Shown: positions 36,100 through 45,139, counted from the first letter of the stretch. The stretch: 64,000 nt of DNA from CAJBVG01 sp943371425 (GCA_943371425.1 CALRUR010000006.1:122541-186540); one strand, 5' to 3'. The notes: generated by a model not told the origin, from the sequence alone. Numbers and translations: made by a program.

Positions 36100-36210
36100 T
36101 CAAAATTTCCACCGAAATTAGCTTCAGCTTTTTCAAAAACAAAATCCTTTACATTTTTTAATTTTTTTTGCGATTTCGCAATAACAAAAAGCTGTTTATT
36201 GCATTGAATC

Positions 36211-36313
36211 GCAGAAAAGCTTAATAAATGCAGGCACTTTAAAAAACCTTCATAAATGCAGTTTTTTGGTGGCACGACTTAAGTGGTGGCATGACTTAAG
36301 TCGTGCCACCAAA
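36211..36313. repeat. Palindromic intergenic element, copy 1
   Basis: About 103 bases, closely similar to 37737-37840. The right part is a 20-bp perfect inverted repeat (36265-36284 with 36294-36313, loop 9) containing GGTGGCACGACTTAAGT. The left part holds a weaker ATGCAGG/CCTTCA hairpin. The word GGTGGCA-GACTTAAGT also repeats in tandem with a 17-base period. Confidence 0.85.
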
Positions 36314-36410
36314 TTTATGCCACCAAAAATTTATTTTCAATATTTTACTAAAGTATTCTAAACTATTTTTAACATCTTGCGTCATACCCCTAAACTAAAC
36401 CCTAACCCGT

Positions 36411-37604
36411 ATGAAGCGCTTACTAGTAGTTTCAATGCTCATGTGCATTGCCTTTGCATTTCAACAATGCTCTAAAAAAGAAGACTCTATAACAAACACA
36501 ACTGTTGCTTATGCTGCAATAAAAGCTGCATTTGGCTCTAACATTGATTTAGAGAATTTGAAAAATTACGAAGGGCAAATAATTCCAGCTTATATAACTA
36601 AAGACAACACAACTACAAACCCAATTAATAATGCGAAAGCTACAATTGGTCGTGTGTTATTTTATGATAAAAAACTAAGTATCGATAATACAATTGCATG
36701 TGCAAGTTGTCATCAACAACAGTTTGCTTTTGGCGACACAACACTAGCAAGTAATGGTGTAAGTGATGGCAAAACTGGTCGTCACTCTATGCGTTTGGTA
36801 AATGCGCGCTTTTCTCGCGAAGCTAAATTCTTTTGGGACGAACGTGCTGCAACTTTAGAAGCCCAAACTACAAGGCCAATTCAAGATCATGCCGAAATGG
36901 GCTATAGTGGAATAGATGGTCGCCCTGATATTTCTGTGCTATTAACTAAATTAACAAACATTGCCTACTACAATGAGTTGTTTCAGTTTGTATATGGAAG
37001 TACTGAAATTACCGAAGCGAAAATGCAAGAATGTTTATCGCAATTTATTAGAAGTATACAATCTTTCGATTCTAAGTTTGATATCGGAAGAGCCCAAGTA
37101 GCAAATAACAACCAGAACTTTCCGAACTATACAGCACAAGAAAATACAGGGAAAAACTTATTTAATACAGCGCCAGTTTTTGATGGTGCAGGTGTTAGAA
37201 CAGCTGGTGGACTTGGTTGTAATGGTTGCCATAATGCACCGGAGTTCGATATAGATCCTAACAGTAGGAACAACGGAATTATTGGAGTATTAAATGCTAC
37301 TGGTATAGATGTAACAAATACACGTGCTCCATCATTAAGAGATTTAGTAGGGCCAAATGGCGAGCCAAATGGACCAATGATGCATACTGGAATTTTGAAA
37401 ACCTTGCAGCAAGCTATTGGTCATTATGGTACTATTGTTATCGCACCAGGTAATACTAATTTAGACCCTCGTTTAAGACCAAATGGTAATCCTCAGCAGT
37501 TAAATTTAAATGCACAAGAAGTTAATTCGGTAATTGCATTTTTAAAGACGCTAACAGGTACAAATATATATACCGATACGAAATGGGCGGATCCGTTTTT
37601 ATAG
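36411..37604 (+). CDS. Di-heme cytochrome c peroxidase (MauG/CcpA family) lipoprotein
   Basis: A 397-residue exported protein with a lipobox (FAFQQC, Cys20). It has two heme c sites, CASCH (Cys97-His101) and CNGCH (Cys270-His274). The regions TIGRVLFYDKKLS, FFWDERAATLE, and APSLRDLVG...MMHTGILKTL are typical of bacterial di-heme peroxidases. It reduces H2O2 with electrons from cytochromes or small donors in the periplasm. It is flanked on both sides by copies of one palindromic element in the same orientation. Confidence 0.93.
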   Translation: MKRLLVVSMLMCIAFAFQQCSKKEDSITNTTVAYAAIKAAFGSNIDLENLKNYEGQIIPAYITKDNTTTNPINNAKATIGRVLFYDKKLSIDNTIACASCHQQQFAFGDTTLASNGVSDGKTGRHSMRLVNARFSREAKFFWDERAATLEAQTTRPIQDHAEMGYSGIDGRPDISVLLTKLTNIAYYNELFQFVYGSTEITEAKMQECLSQFIRSIQSFDSKFDIGRAQVANNNQNFPNYTAQENTGKNLFNTAPVFDGAGVRTAGGLGCNGCHNAPEFDIDPNSRNNGIIGVLNATGIDVTNTRAPSLRDLVGPNGEPNGPMMHTGILKTLQQAIGHYGTIVIAPGNTNLDPRLRPNGNPQQLNLNAQEVNSVIAFLKTLTGTNIYTDTKWADPFL

Positions 37605-37611
37605 CGTTATT

Positions 37612-37655
37612 ATTTGTACTCTTTTAATTGATAGTAAAAGAGTACAAATTTTAAA
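37612..37655 (+). terminator. Terminator hairpin after the cytochrome c peroxidase
   Basis: A perfect 15-bp stem (37612-37626 with 37635-37649), 8-base loop, followed by TTTTAAAT, 8 bases after the stop codon. Confidence 0.8.
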
Positions 37656-37736
37656 TATAACTGAGGCTACATTTCTATATTTAATTTCAGAGTTGTAGCA
37701 AACCTGACTATTAAAGGGTTGTTTTGAAGCAATAAA

Positions 37737-37840
37737 GCAAGAAAAGTTTATTAAATGCAGGATCTTATAAAAACCTGCACAAATGCAGTTTTTTGGTGGC
37801 ACGACTTAAGTGGTGGCACCACTTAAGTGGTGCCACCAAA
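37737..37840. repeat. Palindromic intergenic element, copy 2
   Basis: About 104 bases in the same orientation as copy 1, with roughly one difference in seven by eye. TGCAGG (37756-37761) pairs with CCTGCA (37774-37779). The right part contains a perfect palindrome around the ACTTAAGT centre (about 37812-37839). A minus-strand frame starts MPPKNCI here too, as in copy 1. Confidence 0.85.
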
Positions 37841-37869
37841 AACGGGCCAAAAAAAATATTTTTTCTACC

Positions 37870-39051
37870 CTAATTCCCTAGCTCGTTAATCGCAATCCAA
37901 GCCATTAAACCTGGTGCAATTTTTAGTGCTTCTTCGTCGATGTTAAAGTTTGGAGTATGCACTGATGCTGTTATTCCTTTTGCTTTATTGCCAGTGCCAA
38001 GTCTGTAAAAACTTGCAGGCATTATTTGCGAGTAGTAAGCAAAATCTTCTGCGGCCATCCAAATGTCTAAGTTTAATACGTTTTCCTTGCCTAAATAATT
38101 TTCAGCAGCAGCTTTTGCTTTTGCAGTTACATGCTCATCGTTAATTAAAAATGGATATCCTTTTCTAATTTCCAATTCTAATTTTCCGCCCATGCTCTCC
38201 ACTAAGCCAGTAGCAATGGTTCGAATGTGTTCGTGTGCTTTTGCACGCCAAGCCTCGTCGAGTGTGCGGAAGGTTCCTTCGATGTACACTTCATTTGGTA
38301 TTACATTAGTTGCCCCGTTTGCAATTACTTTGCCGAATGATAACACAGAAGGTGTTTTGGGATCGGCGTTTCTGCTCACTACTTGTTGCAAAGCCACGAT
38401 CATGTGCGAAGCAATTAACACAGGATCAATGTTGAACTGTGGCATTGCTCCATGCCCACCTTTGCCAATTACTTTAATATACAACTCGTCTGTACTTGCC
38501 ATGTATTTTCCGGATCGAAACCCTACTTTACCCGCTTCTATTAAAGGCATAACATGCTGACCAATTATTGAACTTGCATTCGGATTTTCTAATGCGCCTT
38601 CTTTTATCATGATGCTCGCGCCACCTGGCAATTTTTCTTCTGCCGGTTGAAATAATGCTTTAACGGTTCCTTCCCAATCGCCTTTAGTTTCATTTAAAAT
38701 TTTGATGGCAGTTAATAAAGAAGAAGTATGCACATCGTGCCCACAGGCATGCATTACGCCTGCGTTTTTAGATTTATATGGAACTTCGTTCGTTTCTTGT
38801 ATTGGTAATGCATCTATATCTGCACGTAAAGCAACTACTTTTTTCGAGGGGTTTTTTCCAAGCACATGTGCCACAATTCCAGTTTCTGCTTTTATTTCAA
38901 ACGGAATATCCATTGCTTTTAATTGCGCTTGAATATATGCTGATGTTTCAAATTCTTGAAATGATAATTCAGGATTTGAATGTATATGATGTCGATAAGT
39001 TTGTGTTTCTGAAAAATATTTTTCAGAAAGCGATTTGATTTTTTCTAACAT
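37870..39051 (-). CDS. M20 family amidohydrolase (IAA-amino-acid hydrolase type)
   Basis: A 393-residue metal-dependent amidohydrolase. The metal-binding segment is HACGHDVHTS near residue 103, with LFQPAEEKLPGGA and the dimerisation insert (GKGGHGAMPQFNIDP). C-terminal WMAAEDFAYYSQIMPASFYRLG supplies further ligands. No signal peptide, so cytoplasmic; it cleaves N-acyl or aminoacyl amides, and the exact substrate is unknown. It is 9 bases after the M28 peptidase gene. Confidence 0.93.
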   Translation of the reverse strand: MLEKIKSLSEKYFSETQTYRHHIHSNPELSFQEFETSAYIQAQLKAMDIPFEIKAETGIVAHVLGKNPSKKVVALRADIDALPIQETNEVPYKSKNAGVMHACGHDVHTSSLLTAIKILNETKGDWEGTVKALFQPAEEKLPGGASIMIKEGALENPNASSIIGQHVMPLIEAGKVGFRSGKYMASTDELYIKVIGKGGHGAMPQFNIDPVLIASHMIVALQQVVSRNADPKTPSVLSFGKVIANGATNVIPNEVYIEGTFRTLDEAWRAKAHEHIRTIATGLVESMGGKLELEIRKGYPFLINDEHVTAKAKAAAENYLGKENVLNLDIWMAAEDFAYYSQIMPASFYRLGTGNKAKGITASVHTPNFNIDEEALKIAPGLMAWIAINELGN

Positions 39052-39060
39052 AAACTAGTT

Positions 39061-40410
39061 TTATAATCCGTATTGATCAATCAAATATACTAATGCCGCA
39101 ATAGATGCTGCACCTAATTCTAATTCTCTTTTATTTACTGCTTCAAACACATCGGTTGCTGCATGGTGAACATCAAAGTAGCGTTGCGAATCTGGTCTAT
39201 ACCCAATTAATGAAATGCCCGGTGCTTTTAATGGCCCTATGTCTGCACCACTACCGCCTTTTGCAATATCGTGTAAGCCGTACGGTTTTAATAAATATTC
39301 CCATGACTTTATTTTTGAAATTACATTAACTGGTGCATCTATACTAAATCCTCTAGGCGTAAATCCTCCAGCATCTGTTTCAATGGCTGCAAGGTGTTGC
39401 TCTTTCAATCGTTTGGCTTCTTCAGCATATTTGTAACCACCGCGCAATCCGTTTTCTTCGTTCATAAACATTACCGCTCTTAAAGTATGCTTTGGACGGA
39501 TGCCATTTAATTTAAACAAGTTTAATACTTCTAATGATTGTACACAACCCGCGCCATCATCATGCGCGCCTTCTCCTAAATCCCATGAATCTAAATGCCC
39601 GCCAACTGTAATAATTTTGTCCGGGTATACACTACCTTTAATTTCTCCAATAACATTGTAAGAAATTTTATCTGGTAATGTATCACAATTAAATTTCATG
39701 AAAAAAGTAGTGCTCTGTTTTTTAATACTTGCACTTAATAATTCTGCGTCTCTGGTAGAAATTGCAGCTGCAGGAATTCTTGGATAATTATCATCATATC
39801 GCATCGCTCCAGTATGCGGGAATTCGTCTATTCTTAAATTCATAGAACGAACGATACATGCTACAGCCCCATATTTTGCTGCCTTTGCAGCACCACTGCC
39901 TCTTTGGTTTACAGCTCCTCCATATGCATGAAAGGTTTCTATATGTGTTGCTTCCATCGGGCGATTGTAAAAAACAATTTTGCCTTTTATTTTTTGCTCG
40001 CCAAGTTTGTCAAGTTCATCAAAGTTTTTTACTTCTATTACTTCAGCTTTAATTCCTTTTGCTGATGTTGCAACAGAGCCACCTAATGCGCAAATATTAA
40101 CAGATTGTTTAGTGGTAGAAATTTCCGCTTTCGCATCGTCTAACCTGCGCCAAACCGGAACTTTTACTTCTTGTAAATACACACGATCAAAACCGTATGA
40201 TTTCATTTTCTCTTCTAAATAAATAACAGATTTATCGGCATTTTCAGAACCACTTAATCGAGGTCCGATGTTTTTGCAAAGATATCGCAGTGTTTCATAA
40301 CAATCGCTTTTAGTTAAGGCAGTTTTATAAATATTGCTGATGGTGCTTGAGTCGTTTGCTTGACTATAGCCCAATGCAGGAAGCAATAGAAAGTATAACA
40401 GTTTTTTCAT
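39061..40410 (-). CDS. Exported M28 family zinc peptidase
   Basis: A 449-residue protein with a signal peptide (LPALGYSQA), an inserted PA-like domain (~120-250) and an M28 catalytic domain. Zinc ligands are visible in VGGHLDSWDLGEGAHDDGAG (His, Asp), NEENGLRGG (Glu) and AIETDAGGF (Asp), with a last His in FDVHHAATD. It is probably a secreted or periplasmic aminopeptidase or carboxypeptidase. It lies 26 bases after rng on the same strand. Confidence 0.92.
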   Translation of the reverse strand: MKKLLYFLLLPALGYSQANDSSTISNIYKTALTKSDCYETLRYLCKNIGPRLSGSENADKSVIYLEEKMKSYGFDRVYLQEVKVPVWRRLDDAKAEISTTKQSVNICALGGSVATSAKGIKAEVIEVKNFDELDKLGEQKIKGKIVFYNRPMEATHIETFHAYGGAVNQRGSGAAKAAKYGAVACIVRSMNLRIDEFPHTGAMRYDDNYPRIPAAAISTRDAELLSASIKKQSTTFFMKFNCDTLPDKISYNVIGEIKGSVYPDKIITVGGHLDSWDLGEGAHDDGAGCVQSLEVLNLFKLNGIRPKHTLRAVMFMNEENGLRGGYKYAEEAKRLKEQHLAAIETDAGGFTPRGFSIDAPVNVISKIKSWEYLLKPYGLHDIAKGGSGADIGPLKAPGISLIGYRPDSQRYFDVHHAATDVFEAVNKRELELGAASIAALVYLIDQYGL

Positions 40411-40436
40411 AACTCAAGATAGATATAATTAGCTAA

Positions 40437-41990
40437 TTAAAGTACGATCTCTTCTAACTTCGAATTAAACAACTTGTATTGTAAATACTGATAGTTATTA
40501 TCTGCTTTTACACTGATCCACTTTTTGTATTTGAAATACCATTTCAATTGTTGAGAGATAAATCCTTTTTTCAAATAAGCTTCAATAAATGGATGTACCG
40601 TTAAGGTAATTCCTTTTTCATTTTGCTCATTCAACACATAGTTTAAATTATTTTCGATGTCGTCTAATAATATAATACTTGCACGAATTTCTCCTGTACC
40701 TCCACAACTTGGGCATTTTTCTACGGTAACAATGTTCATTTCTGGACGAACACGTTGGCGAGTAATTTGTACTAAACCAAATCTGCTAGGTGGTAAAATG
40801 GTATGTTTTGCTCGGTCTTCGAGCATTACTTCTTTCAAGTGGTCGAACAAAATTTTCTTGTTCGATGCTTTGTGCATATCAATAAAATCAATTACTATGA
40901 TGCCGCCCATATCTCGTAAACGTAGCTGGCGAGCAATTTCTCTTGCAGCCTCCATGTTTACTTGTAGTGCATTTTCTTCTTGATTTATTTCTGTAGAACT
41001 TCTGTTTCCAGAGTTTACATCAATAACATGTAATGCTTCGGTATGCTCAATAATTAAATAAGCTCCACCGTGTATGTTTACAGTTTTCCCGAATAAGCCT
41101 TTTATCTGGCGCTCTACTCCAAAGTGCTCGAAGATTTGTTCTTTGCCTTTGTATAGTTTTACAATTTTTTCTTGTTCGGGCGCTATTTGATGGATGTATT
41201 GTTTGATATCTTCGTATATCTCTGGGCTATCAACATGTATATTATTGAAAGAGGCATTTAGCATATCTCTCAAAACAGTCGCGGTTTTATCCATCTCCCC
41301 GAGTATTCTTTTACCTGGTTCGGTAGTGATAAGTTTTGTGCTGAAATTTTCCCAACGAGCTACGAGCTCATTCAAATCGTTGTGTAATTCTGCTACGCCT
41401 TTCCCTTCGGAAACAGTACGAATAATTACACCAAAATTCTTTGGCTTTACACTTTCAATTATTTTCTTCAACCGGTTGCGTTCGGCAGCTGTTTTTATTT
41501 TTTTTGATACTGATATTGCATCCGAGAATGGCACTAATACCACATATCTTCCAGCCATCGAAATTTCCGAACTTAATCGTGGTCCTTTAGATGAAATAGG
41601 TTCCTTGGCAATTTGTACTGGGATAATTAAGTTTTTCCCAAGTACTTCCGAAATTTTGCCGCTCTTGTTTATGTCTTGCTCTAATTTGAAGTTCTCTAAT
41701 TTAATTACTTCGTTTTTAGGAGCAGTACGTACACGTTTAGCATACTTCAAGAGGGATTGTACCTGCGAACCAAGGTCGAGGTAATGTAGAAATGCATCTT
41801 TTTCATATCCTACATCTACAAATGCAGCGTTCAAGCCGGGCATTATTTTTTTAATACGCCCAAGATAAATGTCGCCCACCGAAAAGTTATTATTAACTTT
41901 TTCGTGGTGTAATTCAATCAATTGCTTGTCCTGCATCAATGCTAGCACTACACCAGTAGGCGTGGCATTAATAACAAGTTCTTTGTTCAA
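40437..41990 (-). CDS. rng: Ribonuclease E/G
   Basis: A 517-residue endoribonuclease for rRNA maturation and mRNA decay. An S1 domain with insert (~36-120) precedes the catalytic core, with acidic residues in HVIDVNSG and IVIDFIDM. The zinc-link is CPSCGG. The length is that of RNase G, without the long RNase E scaffold tail. The start is TTG (41988-41990): an in-frame TGA lies five codons upstream at 42006-42008, and no ATG occurs before the conserved N-terminus ELVINAT. Confidence 0.95.
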   Translation of the reverse strand: MNKELVINATPTGVVLALMQDKQLIELHHEKVNNNFSVGDIYLGRIKKIMPGLNAAFVDVGYEKDAFLHYLDLGSQVQSLLKYAKRVRTAPKNEVIKLENFKLEQDINKSGKISEVLGKNLIIPVQIAKEPISSKGPRLSSEISMAGRYVVLVPFSDAISVSKKIKTAAERNRLKKIIESVKPKNFGVIIRTVSEGKGVAELHNDLNELVARWENFSTKLITTEPGKRILGEMDKTATVLRDMLNASFNNIHVDSPEIYEDIKQYIHQIAPEQEKIVKLYKGKEQIFEHFGVERQIKGLFGKTVNIHGGAYLIIEHTEALHVIDVNSGNRSSTEINQEENALQVNMEAAREIARQLRLRDMGGIIVIDFIDMHKASNKKILFDHLKEVMLEDRAKHTILPPSRFGLVQITRQRVRPEMNIVTVEKCPSCGGTGEIRASIILLDDIENNLNYVLNEQNEKGITLTVHPFIEAYLKKGFISQQLKWYFKYKKWISVKADNNYQYLQYKLFNSKLEEIVL

Positions 41991-42070
41991 TTTAAATTTC
42001 TTTTTTCACACAAATCACCCTGCCATACAGAAAAATGAACAGCTATTTTCTATGAATGAAAACAAATAAG

Positions 42071-42103
42071 TCATGCACGAAAACGCTAAGCGCTCGTGCA
42101 TGA
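42071..42103. terminator. Hairpin between the COX24-like gene and rng
   Basis: A perfect 10-bp stem, TCATGCACGA (42071-42080) with TCGTGCATGA (42094-42103), and a CGC/GCG inner pairing. There is no U run on the minus strand, so it may be a processing or attenuation structure instead of a full terminator. Confidence 0.5.
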
Positions 42104-42131
42104 TAAAAGATTGTACAGCTTTGTTTAAAGC

Positions 42132-42221
42132 TTATTTCTTTTTATGTCTGTTTTTTCTCAAACGCTTTTTACGTTTGTGAGTAGCCATCTTATGTCTTTT
42201 TCTTTTCTTACCGCTTGGCAT
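42132..42221 (-). CDS. 29-residue mS38/AURKAIP1-COX24-like small ribosomal protein
   Basis: A tiny, extremely basic protein: begins MPSGKKRKRHKMATH, ends KKRLRKNRHKKK, 29 residues. This is the conserved Bacteroidota AURKAIP1/COX24-domain peptide, related to mitochondrial mS38 and, by my recollection, actinobacterial bS22, bound to the small ribosomal subunit. Start ATG 42221, stop TAA 42132. It lies 25 bases after the TPR gene and upstream of rng, in a run of genes for nucleic-acid and ribosome functions. It is short enough to be missed by length cut-offs. Confidence 0.88.
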   Translation of the reverse strand: MPSGKKRKRHKMATHKRKKRLRKNRHKKK

Positions 42222-42246
42222 AAGTTCAATGTTTAAAGTGATACAA

Positions 42247-43092
42247 TTATTTTTCTAATGTTTTTATATAATCATCAATCCCTTTTACTATTTGAGGATC
42301 AATAACATACTCTTTTGCTTTTGTTAATGCGTTTATTGCACTTTGCTTGTCGCCGCTTTGTTCAAAAGCTTCTGCAAGTAAAGCATAATTTTCGGCACTT
42401 GGCTTTTTCTTTACAACTGTTTCAAATCTGCTTATCGCTTTATCGAATTGTCCGGATTTCATTGAAAATAAACCAAGGTTCAAATTCGCATTCACATTTT
42501 CAGGGTCTGCCTGTACTACTTCACGTAATAAAGTTATTCCCTGCATTGGGTTTTCAGATCCTTCAACAAAGCATGTTGCCACACCTGTTTTAGCATCTAA
42601 ATTCGCTGGTGCGATTTTCATTGCCTTTTCATAACTCGTTCTCGCTTTCTCCATTAACAAGGGAGTTAAGTTGCTGTCTGAGCTATTTCTGTAAGCATCT
42701 CTAAATGCATCACCAGCTTTTACATACAAATCTACGTTGTTAGCTTCTTTTTCACTTTGTTCTAAAAAGTAGAAGCCTGCTACTGCAAATTGTTTGTATG
42801 CGAAATAAGCATCGGCTAATGCTAAACGGCTTTCTTTTTCCTGATCAGCCGATGCTTCTTTTAATTTTTGTTCTAATGAAGTGATGTTGTTTTTCACTTC
42901 TTCCGGAACACTTTTTAAAGCAGTACTTTTTAACTCCTCGAAGTTTAAGGTACTTGCAGTTTCTGTGTTCTGAGTTTCTGCTTTACCTCCTTTGCTTGTG
43001 TTAGGTGCAATAATATCAAGGTTATACAATACTACTACTAGTACTATTGCCGAGAGAATTAATGACCATTGTAACTTACTTAGGGAGCGCAT
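42247..43092 (-). CDS. Membrane-anchored TPR protein
   Basis: A 281-residue protein. One N-terminal span (~8-26) is followed by a low-complexity linker, a coiled region (~65-90), and tetratricopeptide repeats from ~85 to 270 (for example KARTSYEKAMKIAPANLDAKTGVATCF, REVVQADPENVNANLNLGLFSMKSGQFDKAISRFETVV). It is likely anchored in the inner membrane and acts as a protein scaffold; the partner is unknown. It is 3 bases after the HU gene, a common Bacteroidota arrangement. Confidence 0.85.
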   Translation of the reverse strand: MRSLSKLQWSLILSAIVLVVVLYNLDIIAPNTSKGGKAETQNTETASTLNFEELKSTALKSVPEEVKNNITSLEQKLKEASADQEKESRLALADAYFAYKQFAVAGFYFLEQSEKEANNVDLYVKAGDAFRDAYRNSSDSNLTPLLMEKARTSYEKAMKIAPANLDAKTGVATCFVEGSENPMQGITLLREVVQADPENVNANLNLGLFSMKSGQFDKAISRFETVVKKKPSAENYALLAEAFEQSGDKQSAINALTKAKEYVIDPQIVKGIDDYIKTLEK

Positions 43093-43095
43093 AAA

Positions 43096-43404
43096 TTATT
43101 TTACTTCTACTAATGCTTTGTTTTTGCTTGAGTTTTTCACTTTCTCAACAAACGTTTTAGCCGGTTTAAAACTAGGCACAAAGTGCTCAGGGATAATAAT
43201 GGCTGTGTTTTTCGAAATATTTCTAGCAGTTTTCTTTGCTCTTTTTTTCACGATAAAAGAACCAAAACCTCTTACATACACATTCTCACCTTCTTGAAGT
43301 GAACCTTTAATTACTTTGAAGAAAGACTCCACTGTTTCTTGTACGTCTACTTTCTCAATTCCTGTTTTCGCTGCGATTTCAGCGATAATTTCAGCCTTAG
43401 TCAT
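43096..43404 (-). CDS. HU-family DNA-binding protein
   Basis: A 102-residue histone-like protein. MTKAEIIAEIAAKTGIEKVDVQETVESFF forms the dimer helices, VYVRGFGSFIVKKRAKKTARNISKNTAIIIPEHFVPSFKPAKTF the DNA-binding arms and saddle. It is slightly longer than the usual 90 residues because of a Lys-rich tail. It bends and compacts DNA. First gene of the HU / TPR / COX24-like / rng run. Confidence 0.95.
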   Translation of the reverse strand: MTKAEIIAEIAAKTGIEKVDVQETVESFFKVIKGSLQEGENVYVRGFGSFIVKKRAKKTARNISKNTAIIIPEHFVPSFKPAKTFVEKVKNSSKNKALVEVK

Positions 43405-43611
43405 TGTTTCTATTATTTATTTATTATACAATTTATTGCTCTTTTTTGGGGATGCAATTATAGGGCTTTTCATTCATAATCAGAAATAAAATGTTAAAAA
43501 TCACACAATTATTATTTTTAACTGACAAATACTAAGTCTTTGAAAATCTTATACTTGCTTTATAACTCCATTTTGAAAGCAAATTCATCATAAAATTAAG
43601 ATATTTGAAAC

Positions 43612-44652
43612 ATGTACATTCGTAATACACTTGTTTCATGGTACCATCAACATAAAAGAGATTTACCTTGGCGAAATACCACCAACCCTTATTTTATTTG
43701 GTTGTCAGAAATCATTTTGCAACAAACCCGCGTAGAGCAAGGTCGACCGTATTACGAACATTTTATTTCAAAATATCCCGATGTGGGTATTTTAGCTTTG
43801 GCTTCTACAGATGAAGTAATGCGCTCTTGGCAGGGCTTAGGTTATTATAGCCGTGCACGTAATTTGCATTTCGCTGCCAAACAAGTGCTCAATGATTACA
43901 ATGGTTCCTTTCCTACTAGTTATGCCGAGCTACTGAAGCTAAAAGGAGTAGGAGAGTATACTGCTGCTGCCATTGCCTCTTTTGCTTTCAAAGAAGCAAG
44001 CCCTGTGCTCGATGGCAATGTGTTTCGTTTTTTGGCTAGGTATTATGGTGTACACACTCCCATAAATTCGCCAAAAGCTAAAAAAGAATTTATTGCTATA
44101 GCTTCGGAACTAATCGACCACCAAAACCCAGATGTATTTAACCAAGCAATAATGGAGTTTGGTGCACTTCAATGTAAACCGCAAAGTCCAAATTGTAATA
44201 TATGCCCGTTTCAATCAAGTTGCTGGGCCCTCGCAAATAATAAAGTGTCTGAATTGCCTATAAAAGACAAAAAAATAAAAAGGAGATCCCGCTTTTTTAA
44301 TTATTTTATTTTGAAAGATGAGGGGGCAATTGCGTTAAGAAAAAGAACCGAAAAAGATATTTGGCAAGAAATGTACGAGTTCCCCTTACTCGAAACCGAA
44401 AAAGAATTGTCGGAAATGGAGGTTTTAGAATTGGCAGTGGAGATGAAACTATTATCGGAGAATATGGAAGTATTAAAAATCTCCGAAAAAATTAAACATG
44501 TTTTAAGTCACCAAGATATTTTTGCAAAATTTTTCGAAATTTCCGACCCGCGTTTTCAGTATCAAAATCGCGATAAATACCTATATATTAAGGATGACGA
44601 AATAAGCTTTTTTGCATTACCCCGCTTAATCGAGGTTTACTTACAAAAATAA
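43612..44652 (+). CDS. mutY: A/G-specific adenine glycosylase MutY
   Basis: A 346-residue base-excision enzyme that removes adenine opposite 8-oxoguanine. Glu33 in SEIILQQTRV, the helix-hairpin-helix LKGVGEYTAAAI (~110-121), catalytic Asp134 in PVLDGNVFR, and the 4Fe-4S ligands Cys188, Cys195, Cys198, Cys204 with the C-x6-C-x2-C-x5-C spacing are all present. A Nudix-like C-terminal domain follows (~230-346). First gene of the conserved mutY-ssb-gldE-gldD block. Confidence 0.97.
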   Translation: MYIRNTLVSWYHQHKRDLPWRNTTNPYFIWLSEIILQQTRVEQGRPYYEHFISKYPDVGILALASTDEVMRSWQGLGYYSRARNLHFAAKQVLNDYNGSFPTSYAELLKLKGVGEYTAAAIASFAFKEASPVLDGNVFRFLARYYGVHTPINSPKAKKEFIAIASELIDHQNPDVFNQAIMEFGALQCKPQSPNCNICPFQSSCWALANNKVSELPIKDKKIKRRSRFFNYFILKDEGAIALRKRTEKDIWQEMYEFPLLETEKELSEMEVLELAVEMKLLSENMEVLKISEKIKHVLSHQDIFAKFFEISDPRFQYQNRDKYLYIKDDEISFFALPRLIEVYLQK

Positions 44653-44686
44653 TTCATACCTTTATTTCGTTAAAAAAATACAAATT

Positions 44687-45118
44687 ATGTCAGGTGTAAA
44701 CAAAGTGATTTTAGTCGGACATTTGGGCAAGGACCCAGAGGTTAGACATTTGGAGAATGGTGTGAATGTTGCTTCGTTTTCTCTGGCAACAACCGAAACT
44801 ATTACAAATAAGAACGGGGAAAAGCAAGACCTAACCGAGTGGCACAATATTGTGGTATGGCGAGGACTTGCAGATGTTGCGGAGAAATATTTGAAAAAAG
44901 GAAAACAGATTTATGTAGAAGGTAAAATTAGAACTCGTTCTTGGGATGATAAAGAAGGAGTGAAAAGATATACTACAGAAATTGTTGCCGATTCGTTTAC
45001 CATGTTAGGTAAAAAAGAAGATGGTGGAAGTTCGAACAGCAGTTCAATGAACACCAACATCCCTTCTGCTTCCGAAATTGTAAACAGCGCAGGCGGCGAA
45101 GACGATTTACCTTTTTAA
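44687..45118 (+). CDS. ssb: Single-stranded DNA-binding protein
   Basis: A 143-residue OB-fold protein. VNKVILVGHLGKDPEVRHLENGV, TEWHNIVVWRGLADVAEKYLKKGKQIYVEGKIRTRSWDD, a short disordered linker (Ser/Asn-rich) and the acidic C-terminal tip DDLPF, which recruits repair and replication partners. 34 bases after mutY. Confidence 0.97.
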   Translation: MSGVNKVILVGHLGKDPEVRHLENGVNVASFSLATTETITNKNGEKQDLTEWHNIVVWRGLADVAEKYLKKGKQIYVEGKIRTRSWDDKEGVKRYTTEIVADSFTMLGKKEDGGSSNSSSMNTNIPSASEIVNSAGGEDDLPF

Positions 45119-45139
45119 TTTTAATTAAATTATTAAATT

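Larger units (their letters stand above)
36049..36410. other. Gene-free 362-base interval between pdhC and the cytochrome c peroxidase
   Basis: It holds a pdhC terminator-like hairpin (36063-36099), an AT-rich stretch with a small TTGCGA/TCGCAA hairpin near 36168-36181, and repeat copy 1 of the palindromic element (36211-36313). About 100 bases then remain in which I see no clear promoter motif. A minus-strand reading frame through the repeat (36075-36275) starts MPPKNCI but looks like a by-product of the repeat. Confidence 0.7.

Noticed and set aside
36075..36275. Small minus-strand gene starting MPPKNCI
   Set aside because: It lies across a palindromic repeat element; the similar frame at 37599-37802 is explained by the second copy. 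No ribosome site or conserved domain is seen.
41194..41784. Plus-strand 196-codon open frame
   Set aside because: It is antisense to rng over conserved catalytic sequence and has no recognisable family.
43405..43611. tRNA or small RNA in the HU-mutY gap
   Set aside because: The 207 bases are AT-rich and I could not fold a cloverleaf or find a terminator typical of an sRNA.
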